This document shows positions 7,452 to 14,437 of a stretch of DNA of 15,131 bases, piece after piece; the stretch's first letter is position 1; every line of letters begins with the position of its first letter. This DNA comes from Nitrospira sp. GTDB lineage: Bacteria > Nitrospirota > Nitrospiria > Nitrospirales > Nitrospiraceae. The translations under genes were made by a program, and so were the position numbers. The stretch spans positions 1 to 15,131 of the forward strand of contig JAIWOH010000216.1 of assembly GCA_020216985.1 (NCBI GenBank), written 5' to 3'. Under the pieces are notes generated by a model. The model had not been told where the DNA came from and did no database searches. It saw only the letters and a list, made by a program, of their open reading frames with translations.

Positions 7452-8665
7452 CAGCCCGAGCCTTTCCGGCGCTGCGCGCGAATCTTCAACCGCAGACCGT
7501 TCAAGCGGATAAAACCTTCGGCGTCCTTTTGGTTATAGACGTCGTCTTCTTCAAAGGTGGCGATGTCCAACCGATACAGCGACCGTTTCGATTTGCGGCC
7601 GACCAGCGTGCAACTTCCCTTGTAGAGTTTGACGCGGGCCGTGCCGCTCACGTCCTGTTGGGCGTGATCGATGGCCGCCTGCAACAGGTCACGTTCGGGG
7701 CTGAACCAATAGCCGTTGTAGATGAGGGCGGCGTAACGCGGGATCAAACCGTCCCGGAAATGAAGCACCTCCCGATCCATCGTGAGCGACTCCAGCCCCC
7801 GATGGGCGACGTGCAGAATCGTCCCCCCCGGCGTTTCATAGACGCCGCGGGACTTCATGCCGACGTAGCGGTTTTCCACCAAATCGACGCGGCCGATGCC
7901 GTGAGCGCCGCCCAGCTTGTTGAGGTGGGCCAGGAGTTTCGCCGGGCTCATTTTTTTGCCGTCGACGGCTACGGGGTTGCCCGCCGCGTAATCGATCTCG
8001 ATTTCCAGCGGCTTGTCCGGCGCGTCCTCCGGCGAGACCGTCATCTGAAAAATGTCGGGCGGCGGCGGCTGCCACGGATCTTCAAGAATGCCGCCCTCGT
8101 AACTCACGTGAAAGAGATTCATGTCCATGCTGTAGGGTTTGGCCTTGGTGGCCGTCACCGGAATGTCACGCTGCTCGGCGTACTCGATCAGTTCGCGGCG
8201 GGATCGCATGGTCCATTCACGCCAGGGCGCGATGATCTTGAGGTCCGGCGCCAGCGCCGTGTAGGTCAGTTCGAACCGCACCTGGTCGTTCCCCTTGCCG
8301 GTCGCTCCGTGCGCCACGGCGTCGGCCCCCTCTTTGAGGGCGATTTCGACTTGCCGGCGCGCGATCAGCGGGCGGGCGATGGAGGTGCCTAAGAGATAGC
8401 ACCCCTCGTACAGCGCGTTGCCGCGCAACATCGGGAAGACGTAATCGTTGACGAAGGTCTCCCGCAGGTCCTCGACGTAGACTTTCTTGACGCCGAGCTT
8501 CCGAGCCTTGGCCGCAATGCCCTGCAAATCTTCTCCTTGGCCGAGATCGGCGCAAAAGGCGATCACTTCGGCGTGATACGTTTCTTGCAGCCATTTCAGA
8601 ATAACGGAGGTGTCAAGTCCTCCCGAATAAGCGAGAACGATCTTGCGAATCGATGTGCGTTTCAT
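7451..8665 (-). CDS. argG: Argininosuccinate synthase
   Basis: ATP-dependent ligase joining citrulline and aspartate to argininosuccinate. The N-type ATP pyrophosphatase P-loop AYSGGLDTS sits at 12-20 from the chosen start. Other family segments are [38 protein letters not shown] and the C-terminal KLYKGSC. The length of 404 aa fits the roughly 400-aa type I subfamily rather than the 447-aa E. coli form. The frame continues upstream to a TTG at 8677 directly abutting the argF stop. The ATG at 8665, giving [16 protein letters not shown] and preceded by GGGACC, matches the family N-terminus better. It follows argF with 12 nt between and overlaps argH by one base. Confidence 0.97.
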   Translation of the reverse strand: MKRTSIRKIVLAYSGGLDTSVILKWLQETYHAEVIAFCADLGQGEDLQGIAAKARKLGVKKVYVEDLRETFVNDYVFPMLRGNALYEGCYLLGTSIARPLIARRQVEIALKEGADAVAHGATGKGNDQVRFELTYTALAPDLKIIAPWREWTMRSRRELIEYAEQRDIPVTATKAKPYSMDMNLFHVSYEGGILEDPWQPPPPDIFQMTVSPEDAPDKPLEIEIDYAAGNPVAVDGKKMSPAKLLAHLNKLGGAHGIGRVDLVENRYVGMKSRGVYETPGGTILHVAHRGLESLTMDREVLHFRDGLIPRYAALIYNGYWFSPERDLLQAAIDHAQQDVSGTARVKLYKGSCTLVGRKSKRSLYRLDIATFEEDDVYNQKDAEGFIRLNGLRLKIRAQRRKGSG

Positions 8666-8677
8666 CTGTGGTCCCAA

Positions 8678-9661
8678 CTATGTGCCTTTCCGTCCGGCGA
8701 GCAGCCGGACTAAAATCGCCTTCTGCATATGCAGGCGGTTTTCCGCTTGATCGATGACGACCGATTGGGGGCCGTCGAGCACGTCGGCCGTGATCTCTTC
8801 GCCTCGATGGGCCGGCAGGCAGTGCATGACGATGGCGTCGGGTTTGGCCCGCCGCAACAATCGAGCATCCAGCCGATAGGGAGCCAAGGCCTTGAGCCGC
8901 TTGGCCTGTTCCCGTTCGCGGCCCATGCTGATCCAGACGTCGGTATAAAGGACGTCGGCTTCTTTGACCGCTGCCAGGGGATCTTCGATCACTTCGATGA
9001 CGGCCCCGGTGGTTTCGGCCTCGACTCGAGCCCGTTCGATCACCAGCTGGTCCGGTTGATAGCCGGACGGACAACCGGCGACGACTCGCATGCCCATTTT
9101 GGCTCCCGCTTCGATGAGCGAGTTCGCCACGTTATTGCCGTCACCCACGTAGGCCAAGGTCAATCCCTTAAGCCGGCCCTTGCATTCTTGAATCGTCAGC
9201 AGGTCGGACAGCGCTTGACAGGGATGGCTATGGTCGGTCAGCCCGTTGATGACGGACATGGACGAGGCCGCGGCCCATTCCTGCACGATGGCGTGATCGA
9301 ACGTGCGGATCACAATGCCGTCCAAATAACGGGACAACACCCGCGCCGTATCGGCGATGCTTTCTCCACGCGAGAGTTGACTGTCGCCGGTGGGCAAGAC
9401 CAGGGCATGGCCTCCCAGTTGGGTCATTCCTGATTCAAACGACACCCTGGTGCGGGTCGAGGGTTTTTGAAAGAGCAGCCCGAGGGTCTTTCCGGACAGC
9501 AGGCGGTGGGGGATTCCCTTTCGTTGTTTGGTCTTCAACAAGCCGGCCAAACGCAACAAGTCGTCGATTTGTCGGCAAGCCAAGGCCCCTACGTCCAAAA
9601 GATCCTTGGCGTAGGCGGGCACGCGGCGCGGCTCTGGTGTCCCTCGTGCCATGTGTCGCAC
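8678..9661 (-). CDS. argF: Ornithine carbamoyltransferase
   Basis: Transfers the carbamoyl group from carbamoyl phosphate to ornithine, giving citrulline. 327 aa from a GTG at 9661; an ATG at 9652 (324 aa) is equally possible because neither has a clear ribosome site. STRTR (68-72) binds carbamoyl phosphate, and HPCQALSD (146-153) is the second conserved region. DVWISMG (241-247) and HCLPAHRGEE (280-289) identify an ornithine enzyme rather than aspartate carbamoyltransferase. It lies directly behind argD, with only 6 to 15 nt between stop and start, so it may depend on ribosomes arriving from argD. Confidence 0.96.
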   Translation of the reverse strand: MRHMARGTPEPRRVPAYAKDLLDVGALACRQIDDLLRLAGLLKTKQRKGIPHRLLSGKTLGLLFQKPSTRTRVSFESGMTQLGGHALVLPTGDSQLSRGESIADTARVLSRYLDGIVIRTFDHAIVQEWAAASSMSVINGLTDHSHPCQALSDLLTIQECKGRLKGLTLAYVGDGNNVANSLIEAGAKMGMRVVAGCPSGYQPDQLVIERARVEAETTGAVIEVIEDPLAAVKEADVLYTDVWISMGREREQAKRLKALAPYRLDARLLRRAKPDAIVMHCLPAHRGEEITADVLDGPQSVVIDQAENRLHMQKAILVRLLAGRKGT

Positions 9662-9667
9662 GTATTT

Positions 9668-10897
9668 TTAGTGATGGACGGCTCGTTCGTCGGTGATTCG
9701 ACGGTTGAAGACCGCGGTCAAGGTCTCAATCAATTTGTCGATGTCCCGTTCCGTGATGATCAACGGCGGAACGAATCGCAGGACCCGTTCGCCGGTTGCG
9801 TTGACCAGCACACCTCGGTTGAGGCAATCCGTGACGATCGCCTTGGCGTCGGCGTCCAGTTCCATGCCTTGCAAAAGGCCGAGTCCCCGGACTTCCCGCA
9901 CGATTCGATGGCGATCCTTGCACTCCGCCAGTCCTTTCGCCAAATAGTCGCCCATTCGTTTAGCGTGATCCAAAACGGATCCCTCGATCAGGGTTCGAAG
10001 AACGGTCAGCCCTGCGGCGCACGCCAACGGGTTTCCCCCGAAGGTCGAGGCGTGGGAGCCGGGGGTAAAGGCCGATGCGACCGATTCTGTCGCCAGACAC
10101 GCTCCGATCGGCACCCCGCCGCCCAATCCCTTGGCCAAGGTCATGATGTCGGGCTCCACACCCATCTGTTGGTATGCGAAGAGCGTTCCGGTGCGGCCCA
10201 TGCCCGTTTGCACTTCATCGAAAACGAGCAGGATATCGTGTTTCGTGCAGAACTCGCGGAGTTCACGCAGGTAGGCTCGATCGGCGACGTGCACGCCTCC
10301 TTCTCCTTGGATCGGTTCCAGCATGACGGCGGCGGTTTGCTTGCCGGCTGCGGCCTCGATCGCCGAGAAATCGTTGAAGGGAACATATCGGAATCCCGGC
10401 ATCAGCGGCTCAAATCCCTTCTGGACCTTGTCCTGTCCGGTCGCCGTAATGGTCGCCAACGTTCTGCCGTGAAACGAATTGTACATAGTGATGACTTCGA
10501 ATCGGTCCGCGCCGTACTTCTGGTGCGCGTAGCGCCGGGCCAATTTGATGGCGGCTTCGTTGGCCTCCGCCCCGCTGTTGCAGAAGAACACGCGGTCGGC
10601 GAAGGAATGTTCGACCAGCGTTTTTGCCAGGTGGACCTGCGGTTCCGTGTAGTAGAGATTGGAGACATGGATCAGTTGCATGGCTTGTCGGTGGAGCGCA
10701 TGGACGAGGTCCGGATGCGTATGACCGAGGACGTTGACCGCGATTCCTCCGACGAAGTCGAGGTACTCCCGGCCTTCCAAATCGTACACTTTTGCGCCCT
10801 TCCCTCGAGCGATCGAGATGGGTTGGCGGGTATACGTTTGCATCAGATATTTGGCTGCGGCTTCTTTCAGTTCTTCAGTCAGCATAGTCAACGACAT
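9668..10897 (-). CDS. argD: Acetylornithine aminotransferase
   Basis: PLP-dependent class III aminotransferase that interconverts N-acetylglutamate semialdehyde and N-acetylornithine. 409 aa. Lys256 in TLAKGLGGG is the PLP lysine. FDEVQTGMGRTG (226-237) carries the cofactor-binding Asp, and SGAEANEAAIKLAR (108-121) with SFHGRT (141-146) are further family signatures. Such enzymes often also act as succinyldiaminopimelate aminotransferase, which would fit an operon that also makes lysine, but the sequence alone does not show this. It is the first gene of the operon. An ATG at 10885 is an alternative start. The acetylglutamate kinase gene (argB), often near argD, is absent here. Confidence 0.95.
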   Translation of the reverse strand: MSLTMLTEELKEAAAKYLMQTYTRQPISIARGKGAKVYDLEGREYLDFVGGIAVNVLGHTHPDLVHALHRQAMQLIHVSNLYYTEPQVHLAKTLVEHSFADRVFFCNSGAEANEAAIKLARRYAHQKYGADRFEVITMYNSFHGRTLATITATGQDKVQKGFEPLMPGFRYVPFNDFSAIEAAAGKQTAAVMLEPIQGEGGVHVADRAYLRELREFCTKHDILLVFDEVQTGMGRTGTLFAYQQMGVEPDIMTLAKGLGGGVPIGACLATESVASAFTPGSHASTFGGNPLACAAGLTVLRTLIEGSVLDHAKRMGDYLAKGLAECKDRHRIVREVRGLGLLQGMELDADAKAIVTDCLNRGVLVNATGERVLRFVPPLIITERDIDKLIETLTAVFNRRITDERAVHH

Positions 10898-10918
10898 CCT
10901 GTGCGTGGAAAGAAACGG

Positions 10919-10947
10919 AAGCTAGCACAGGGCCGGCGTGAAAGCAA
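10919..10947 (-). promoter_or_regulatory. Possible promoter of the arg-lys-dap operon
   Basis: On the minus strand TTGCTT (10942-10947), 17 bp and TAGCTT (10919-10924), the latter preceded by TGC as an extended -10. Predicted start near 10912, about 15 nt before the argD ATG at 10897. Each hexamer matches consensus only moderately. No ARG-box pair is evident by eye. Confidence 0.4.
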
Positions 10948-11003
10948 TAAGGCGAAGGCAGAGAAGGACCCCAAGCGGGATGACCGGAGATGATCCGCGA
11001 ATC

Positions 11004-11031
11004 GGTTTGCGGTCAAACCTTCCTTCTTTTT
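11004..11031 (+). terminator. Hairpin plus T-rich tract upstream of the DUF2628-like gene
   Basis: GGTTTG-CGGT-CAAACC (11004-11019), a perfect 6-bp stem with a 4-nt loop, is followed by TTCCTTCTTTTT. This is the layout of a plus-strand intrinsic terminator, but no plus-strand gene precedes it. It may stop antisense transcripts leaving the arg operon region before they enter the next gene. The stem is AT-poor but short. Confidence 0.4.
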
Positions 11032-11047
11032 GATCTTCCGGGAGGTG

Positions 11048-11056
11048 TGGTAAGCT
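11048..11056 (+). promoter_or_regulatory. Extended -10 promoter of the zinc-ribbon/DUF2628-like gene
   Basis: TGGTAAGCT is an extended -10 (TGn-TAAGCT). A TTGATC at 11030-11035 is only 15 bp away. The predicted start near 11063 is about 2 nt before the ATG at 11065, which suggests a leaderless message. Confidence 0.4.
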
Positions 11057-11064
11057 GCGCCGCG

Positions 11065-11808
11065 ATGAAGTCCTGCAGCCGTTGCGGTCGGCAAAGTCCG
11101 GAAGAAGCCAATTTCTGCCCTCAATGCGGGACCCCTCTCGATGAGTCCGGCGGGTCTGAGACGGTGTCGGTCGATCAATCTGCCGCCGCGTCAAGTCAGG
11201 ACGAGGAGGCGCTTTGGCGGCTGTTCATCGGTCCCAATGCCGATCGCTACCTTGAAACGTTCAAGAAGTTCGCATCGAGTGGAGGACCGAGATTCGCACT
11301 TTCTTGGAACTGGCCCGCGTTCCTCTATATTTCGTTTCTCTGGTTTCTCTACCGAAAGATGTATCTCCATGCGTTCGTCTATGCCGTGGGTCCCATGGTG
11401 TCCGCCTACCTCACGGGCGATATGAGCGCCGGTCTTGTCTGGGGGATCATGGCCGGCGTGACGGGAAACTATCTGTACTATTGGCATTGCAAAGAGCACA
11501 TTGAAAGGATTAAGAAAATCGGGGGGCTGAGCCCGGCTGATCGTGAAGCGGCCCTCAAGGAAGCCGGTGGAGTACAGCCCTACGTCATCTGGGTCGGCGT
11601 TGCATTGTACATCCTCTTTTTTATCTCCCTTGCCAAGATGGCGCAAGAAGGGGTTCCGGATCGTGACGGCCGGCCGGCTAAGCAAGTCGAGTTCACGAGG
11701 GTGAAGGCAAGTCAAAGGTCGCTCGTGATAGTTGGTTCGTTCTCGCGCCCCGAATCGTCGCCCACTGCATGGGAGAAGAATGGGACGTTGATGTTAGGGT
11801 CTTCTTAA
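11065..11808 (+). CDS. Zinc-ribbon and DUF2628-like membrane protein
   Basis: 247 aa from the ATG at 11065. An N-terminal zinc ribbon CSRC...CPQC (Cys4, 7, 18, 21) is of the common zinc-ribbon_2 type that begins many bacterial membrane proteins. After a Ser-rich linker comes a DUF2628-like region starting near 78 with the aromatic run SWNWPAFLYISFLWFLYRKMY. It continues through hydrophobic segments at about 101-117 and 120-139, with a further membrane segment at about 172-191. The tail is polar. The function is unknown for the family. An upstream extension to ATG 10990 is open, but it would begin ahead of the -10 box and has no matching pattern. The gene is divergent from argD and is followed by gpmA on the same strand after 44 nt. 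Confidence 0.82.
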   Translation: MKSCSRCGRQSPEEANFCPQCGTPLDESGGSETVSVDQSAAASSQDEEALWRLFIGPNADRYLETFKKFASSGGPRFALSWNWPAFLYISFLWFLYRKMYLHAFVYAVGPMVSAYLTGDMSAGLVWGIMAGVTGNYLYYWHCKEHIERIKKIGGLSPADREAALKEAGGVQPYVIWVGVALYILFFISLAKMAQEGVPDRDGRPAKQVEFTRVKASQRSLVIVGSFSRPESSPTAWEKNGTLMLGSS

Positions 11809-11855
11809 CTTCTTAATCGGCAGCTAGAGTGGTGATGAGCGAGGAGGGGTGTATG

Positions 11856-12461
11856 ATGGCTCGGCTGGTTTTGCTTCGACACGGTGAGTCCCAATGGAAT
11901 CTGGAGAATCGTTTTACCGGGTGGGTGGACGTCCCTCTGTCGCCGCGGGGTGTTGAGGAGGCGAAACAGGCCGGCAAGAAACTACAAGGGTTCACGTTCG
12001 ATCGCGCGTTTACCTCCATGCTGAGCCGCGCCAACGACACGTTGCGTCTTGTCTTGGAGACCATCGGGCAAACGCACATTCCCGTTGAGAGGAATCAGGC
12101 TCTGAATGAACGAATGTACGGGGAACTTCAGGGGCTCAATAAAGCGGAAACCGCGCAGAAATACGGGGAGGCGCAAGTCAAATTGTGGCGGAGAAGTTAT
12201 GACGTGAGGCCGCCGGGCGGAGAAAGCCTGAAAGATACCGCCGAGCGGGTCCTCCCCTATTACGAAACGGCGATCAAGCCCTATCTGCTCAAGGGAGAGA
12301 CGATTCTGATTGCTGCCCATGGCAACAGCCTTCGCGCATTGGTCATGGAGCTGGAGGGGTTATCGAAAGAGCAGGTGTTGGAATTGAATATTCCCACCGG
12401 CGCTCCGCTGCTCTACGAGCTCGACGGCAACGGGAAGGTGCTTGCACATCGATATTTGTAG
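11856..12461 (+). CDS. gpmA: 2,3-bisphosphoglycerate-dependent phosphoglycerate mutase
   Basis: Interconverts 3- and 2-phosphoglycerate in glycolysis/gluconeogenesis. 201 aa. [10 protein letters not shown] carries the phosphohistidine His9 with Arg8. [10 protein letters not shown] is the typical GpmA loop. [10 protein letters not shown] gives the catalytic Glu85, and [10 protein letters not shown] holds the second His155. It is shorter than the roughly 250-aa E. coli enzyme, the missing part being internal loops and the C-terminal tail, as in compact versions of the family. Two adjacent ATGs (11853 and 11856) follow GAGGAGGGG; the second has better spacing (8 nt from GGAGG). The weak TAGAGT at 11825-11830 may be its own -10, or the gene may be read through from the upstream membrane protein gene. 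Confidence 0.93.
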   Translation: MARLVLLRHGESQWNLENRFTGWVDVPLSPRGVEEAKQAGKKLQGFTFDRAFTSMLSRANDTLRLVLETIGQTHIPVERNQALNERMYGELQGLNKAETAQKYGEAQVKLWRRSYDVRPPGGESLKDTAERVLPYYETAIKPYLLKGETILIAAHGNSLRALVMELEGLSKEQVLELNIPTGAPLLYELDGNGKVLAHRYL

Positions 12462-12631
12462 GGGCGCAAGCTCCTCGTGGCGGATCGATCGTCAGCCCAC
12501 ACTTCCGCCCCTTGTCCCACGCCCCGGTCTCTCGTGTCACGAGCTTGACTAGGAGTCCAGAACTATCCCTCGAAACCGGGCTCGGTTCCTGATTGCCGAG
12601 AACGGCGTTCGAGCGGAGCATTGCGAGATCG
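12462..12631. other. 170-bp convergent gap with imperfect inverted repeats
   Basis: No gene is supported between gpmA and the facing unrecognised gene. CAAGCT...CGTG (12467-12479, with a 3-nt bulge) can pair with CACGAGCTTG (12538-12547). Inside it, GGCGGA (12479-12484) can pair with TCCGCC (12504-12509). There is no T tract, so a terminator role is uncertain. Confidence 0.3.
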
Positions 12632-13117
12632 TTACCCCGCCTCTTCCAGCAATTTGCCGTAGTGCGCAGCCGGCGCGTAGTCGATTAAAAGGACCAGCAA
12701 TTTGTTGCGGTCTTCCTCAGACGAGAGGAACCCGTGATCCTCAATCAACGAAGCCGTTTCAGCGCTCACGGCCATGTGGCTCATGCCCTCATAATCGACT
12801 AAATACCCGTATCGGGCGCGTCGCTCTTCCAATTCTTGGAGATAGTCCTCCCAGGTGCCGCTTCCTATGAAACCCTTGTCCCACCAAGTCGCCTTGATTG
12901 AGCGCAACAGCATCTCACGAATCGCGGTGCGATAGCCGGGAGGGATGTGGGCGTCGATGGCGGCCAGAATCCAATAGAGGTTCAATGACAGAATTTCCCG
13001 CGAGATCAAAGAGAGGTCGGCCTCGGACGCGGAAATACCGTACTCGTCGAGCTGCGTCCTTGTTAGAGGCGACGGCATCGTCCGGAGAAGAGCGGCCGCG
13101 GCTTCAGCAGGTGTCAT
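12632..13117 (-). CDS. Unrecognised soluble protein
   Basis: 161 aa from the ATG at 13117; a TTG at 13141 would add 8 residues. I do not recognise the family. There is no signal peptide, membrane segment or cysteine. The sequence is acidic and mostly helical in character. Its N-terminal part is [27 protein letters not shown], a Trp/aromatic patch [18 protein letters not shown] occupies 76-93, and the end is [23 protein letters not shown] lies 3-4 nt before the ATG and AGGG about 11 nt before. It is divergent from ttcA and convergent with gpmA. The codon use looks like that of the neighbours. Confidence 0.75.
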   Translation of the reverse strand: MTPAEAAAALLRTMPSPLTRTQLDEYGISASEADLSLISREILSLNLYWILAAIDAHIPPGYRTAIREMLLRSIKATWWDKGFIGSGTWEDYLQELEERRARYGYLVDYEGMSHMAVSAETASLIEDHGFLSSEEDRNKLLVLLIDYAPAAHYGKLLEEAG

Positions 13118-13170
13118 CGTTCCTTGAACCCTTTCGTCCAAATGGTACGTGTGAGGATACTGCGACGTTC

Positions 13171-13210
13171 GTTCTCACTCAAGCGGGCGGCGGTTCTCTG
13201 GCGGTTCTCT
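13171..13210. repeat. Three phased GTTCTC repeats in a divergent promoter region
   Basis: GTTCTC occurs at 13171-13176, 13193-13198 and 13204-13209, that is at distances of 22 and 11 bp, or two turns and one turn of the helix. The last two lie in an exact tandem 11-mer GGCGGTTCTCT (13189-13199 and 13200-13210). The block sits between the start of the unrecognised minus-strand gene and the ttcA promoter, so it could bind a regulator along one DNA face. Confidence 0.45.
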
Positions 13211-13242
13211 GTAGGAGCCGCCGACGGGGAAGCCGGCCGTCA

Positions 13243-13272
13243 TCGACAGCAGACCATCGGCGCAGGTACAAT
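13243..13272 (+). promoter_or_regulatory. Sigma-70 promoter of ttcA
   Basis: TCGACA (13243-13248), an 18-bp spacer and TACAAT (13267-13272): five of six bases match consensus in both boxes. The predicted start near 13279 coincides with the ATG at 13280, implying a leaderless ttcA message. Confidence 0.6.
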
Positions 13273-13279
13273 CGCGCCC

Positions 13280-14167
13280 ATGCGAGCTCGTGTACCAGCG
13301 CCGTGTTCCTCACATGGCGATAGCCGAAAGTTAGACGACGAGACGGAGAAGATCCGGACGCGTCTGTGCCGACTGGTGGGACAGGCCATCGCCGATTATC
13401 GCTTAATCGAGGACGGCGACAAGGTGATGGTGTGTTTGTCCGGCGGGAAAGACAGTTACGGGTTGCTCGATATCTTGCTCGTGTTGCAACGTCGCGCGCC
13501 GGTGCGGTTCGATCTCGTTGCCGTCAATCTCGACCAAAAACAGCCGGGCTTCCCGGCTCATATCCTGCCCGAGTATCTGACCGGTTTGGGCGTCCCCTAT
13601 CATATTGAATCGCGTGACACCTACTCGATCGTGAAACGGCTCATTCCGGAGGGGCAGACGACCTGTTCGCTCTGTTCCCGGTTGCGGCGAGGTCATCTCT
13701 ATCGCATAGCGACGGAACTCGGCGCCACCAAGATCGCGCTGGGCCATCATCGCGATGATATTATCGAAACGTTGTTCTTGAATCTGTTCTACACCGGCAA
13801 GCTCAAAGCCATGCCCCCCAAACTGCGCTCGAAAGATGGACGGCATCTCGTGATCCGTCCGCTGGCGTTCGTGAAGGAATCGGATTTGGCTCGGTATGCG
13901 GAGCTCCGAAATTTCCCGATCATTCCCTGTGACCTGTGCGGGTCACAGGAGGACATGAAGCGAAAGAAGGTGAAGGCATGGCTCCGCCAGTGGGAGCAGG
14001 ACTCGCCTGGCTGCTCCGACAGTATTGCCGCCGCCCTGACCAATGTTGCGCCGTCTCTCCTCATGGATCCCCGCCTGTTCGACTTCAAATCGCTCAACAG
14101 CGCGGTTGAGTCCTCATCCGAAGGGGATGTCTGGCTGGACGAAACACCGAACGTCACCATTCAGTAG
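13280..14167 (+). CDS. ttcA: tRNA 2-thiocytidine biosynthesis protein TtcA
   Basis: ATP-dependent iron-sulfur enzyme that thiolates cytidine 32 of certain tRNAs. The PP-loop SGGKDS is at 54-59. CSLC (Cys129, Cys132) and CDLCGSQ (Cys217) supply the three cysteine ligands of the TtcA [4Fe-4S] cluster. [14 protein letters not shown] (155-168) is the other family hallmark. 295 aa from the ATG at 13280, against 311 in E. coli. The frame is open upstream to 13124, but those codons lie ahead of and across the promoter and look unlike any TtcA N-terminus. The first 20 residues of the chosen start are also not clearly conserved. The C-terminal segment LMDPRLFDF is typical. Confidence 0.94.
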   Translation: MRARVPAPCSSHGDSRKLDDETEKIRTRLCRLVGQAIADYRLIEDGDKVMVCLSGGKDSYGLLDILLVLQRRAPVRFDLVAVNLDQKQPGFPAHILPEYLTGLGVPYHIESRDTYSIVKRLIPEGQTTCSLCSRLRRGHLYRIATELGATKIALGHHRDDIIETLFLNLFYTGKLKAMPPKLRSKDGRHLVIRPLAFVKESDLARYAELRNFPIIPCDLCGSQEDMKRKKVKAWLRQWEQDSPGCSDSIAAALTNVAPSLLMDPRLFDFKSLNSAVESSSEGDVWLDETPNVTIQ

Positions 14168-14236
14168 TAGAGCGTCCGCGGTCAGCACCGAATAGCCGCC
14201 CTGCTTACCCCGGTGTATCGGCCTCGGTTCGTCATT

Positions 14237-14255
14237 TCATGACCATTGGTCATGA
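14237..14255. promoter_or_regulatory. Perfect 19-bp inverted repeat upstream of the amoC-containing unit
   Basis: TCATGACCA-T-TGGTCATGA is a perfect 9-bp dyad around a single base, typical in size and symmetry of a dimeric repressor or activator site. Direct repeats TATCGGCC at 14216-14223 and 14257-14264 flank it. It lies about 76 bp upstream of the likely -35 of the downstream exported-protein gene. It could instead belong to transcript end structures of ttcA. Confidence 0.55.
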
Positions 14256-14299
14256 CTATCGGCCGAATACGGTCAGGGCGTGCATAGTCCGAGTTTTTT
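14254..14299 (+). terminator. Possible terminator downstream of ttcA
   Basis: GACTAT (14254-14259) can pair with ATAGTC (14284-14289), with partial GC pairing inside, and a run of six T (14294-14299) follows four bases later. The loop is large and the stem short, so this is a tentative end for the ttcA message before the next promoter. Confidence 0.35.
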
Positions 14300-14312
14300 G
14301 TCATGGCTGGCC

Positions 14313-14341
14313 TTGACGAAATAGGGTTTATCGAGTTGAAT
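14313..14341 (+). promoter_or_regulatory. Possible promoter for the exported protein and amoC
   Basis: TTGACG (14313-14318), 17 bp and TTGAAT (14336-14341). The predicted start near 14348 gives a purine-rich leader of about 90 nt (several GGAG repeats) before the ATG at 14438. The -35 is strong and the -10 fair. Confidence 0.45.
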
Positions 14342-14437
14342 GATAAGAAAGAACGAGGAGAGAGGGGGTTCCCGGCGTCTTTTGGAGGGAGTAAGGAGAG
14401 GGCCTTCACAAGTCTTCACCGCGGGGAGGTAGGAGAC

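Noticed and set aside
7529..8392. Plus-strand frame of 287 codons opposite argG
   Set aside because: Antisense shadow of a clear argininosuccinate synthase.
9467..10993. Open frame of 508 codons on the plus strand opposite argF and argD
   Set aside because: It is a mirror of strongly coding minus-strand genes with third-position GC bias. The translation has no recognisable motifs, and the opposite-strand proteins carry complete catalytic signatures.
13124..13279. Longer N-terminus for TtcA
   Set aside because: The extension runs across the TCGACA-18-TACAAT promoter and the GTTCTC repeats, and it does not resemble TtcA proteins.
14303..14437. Longer N-terminus for the exported protein from the ATG at 14303
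   Set aside because: The ATG at 14438 has a strong ribosome site and opens directly into a signal peptide. The extension lies partly upstream of the probable promoter.
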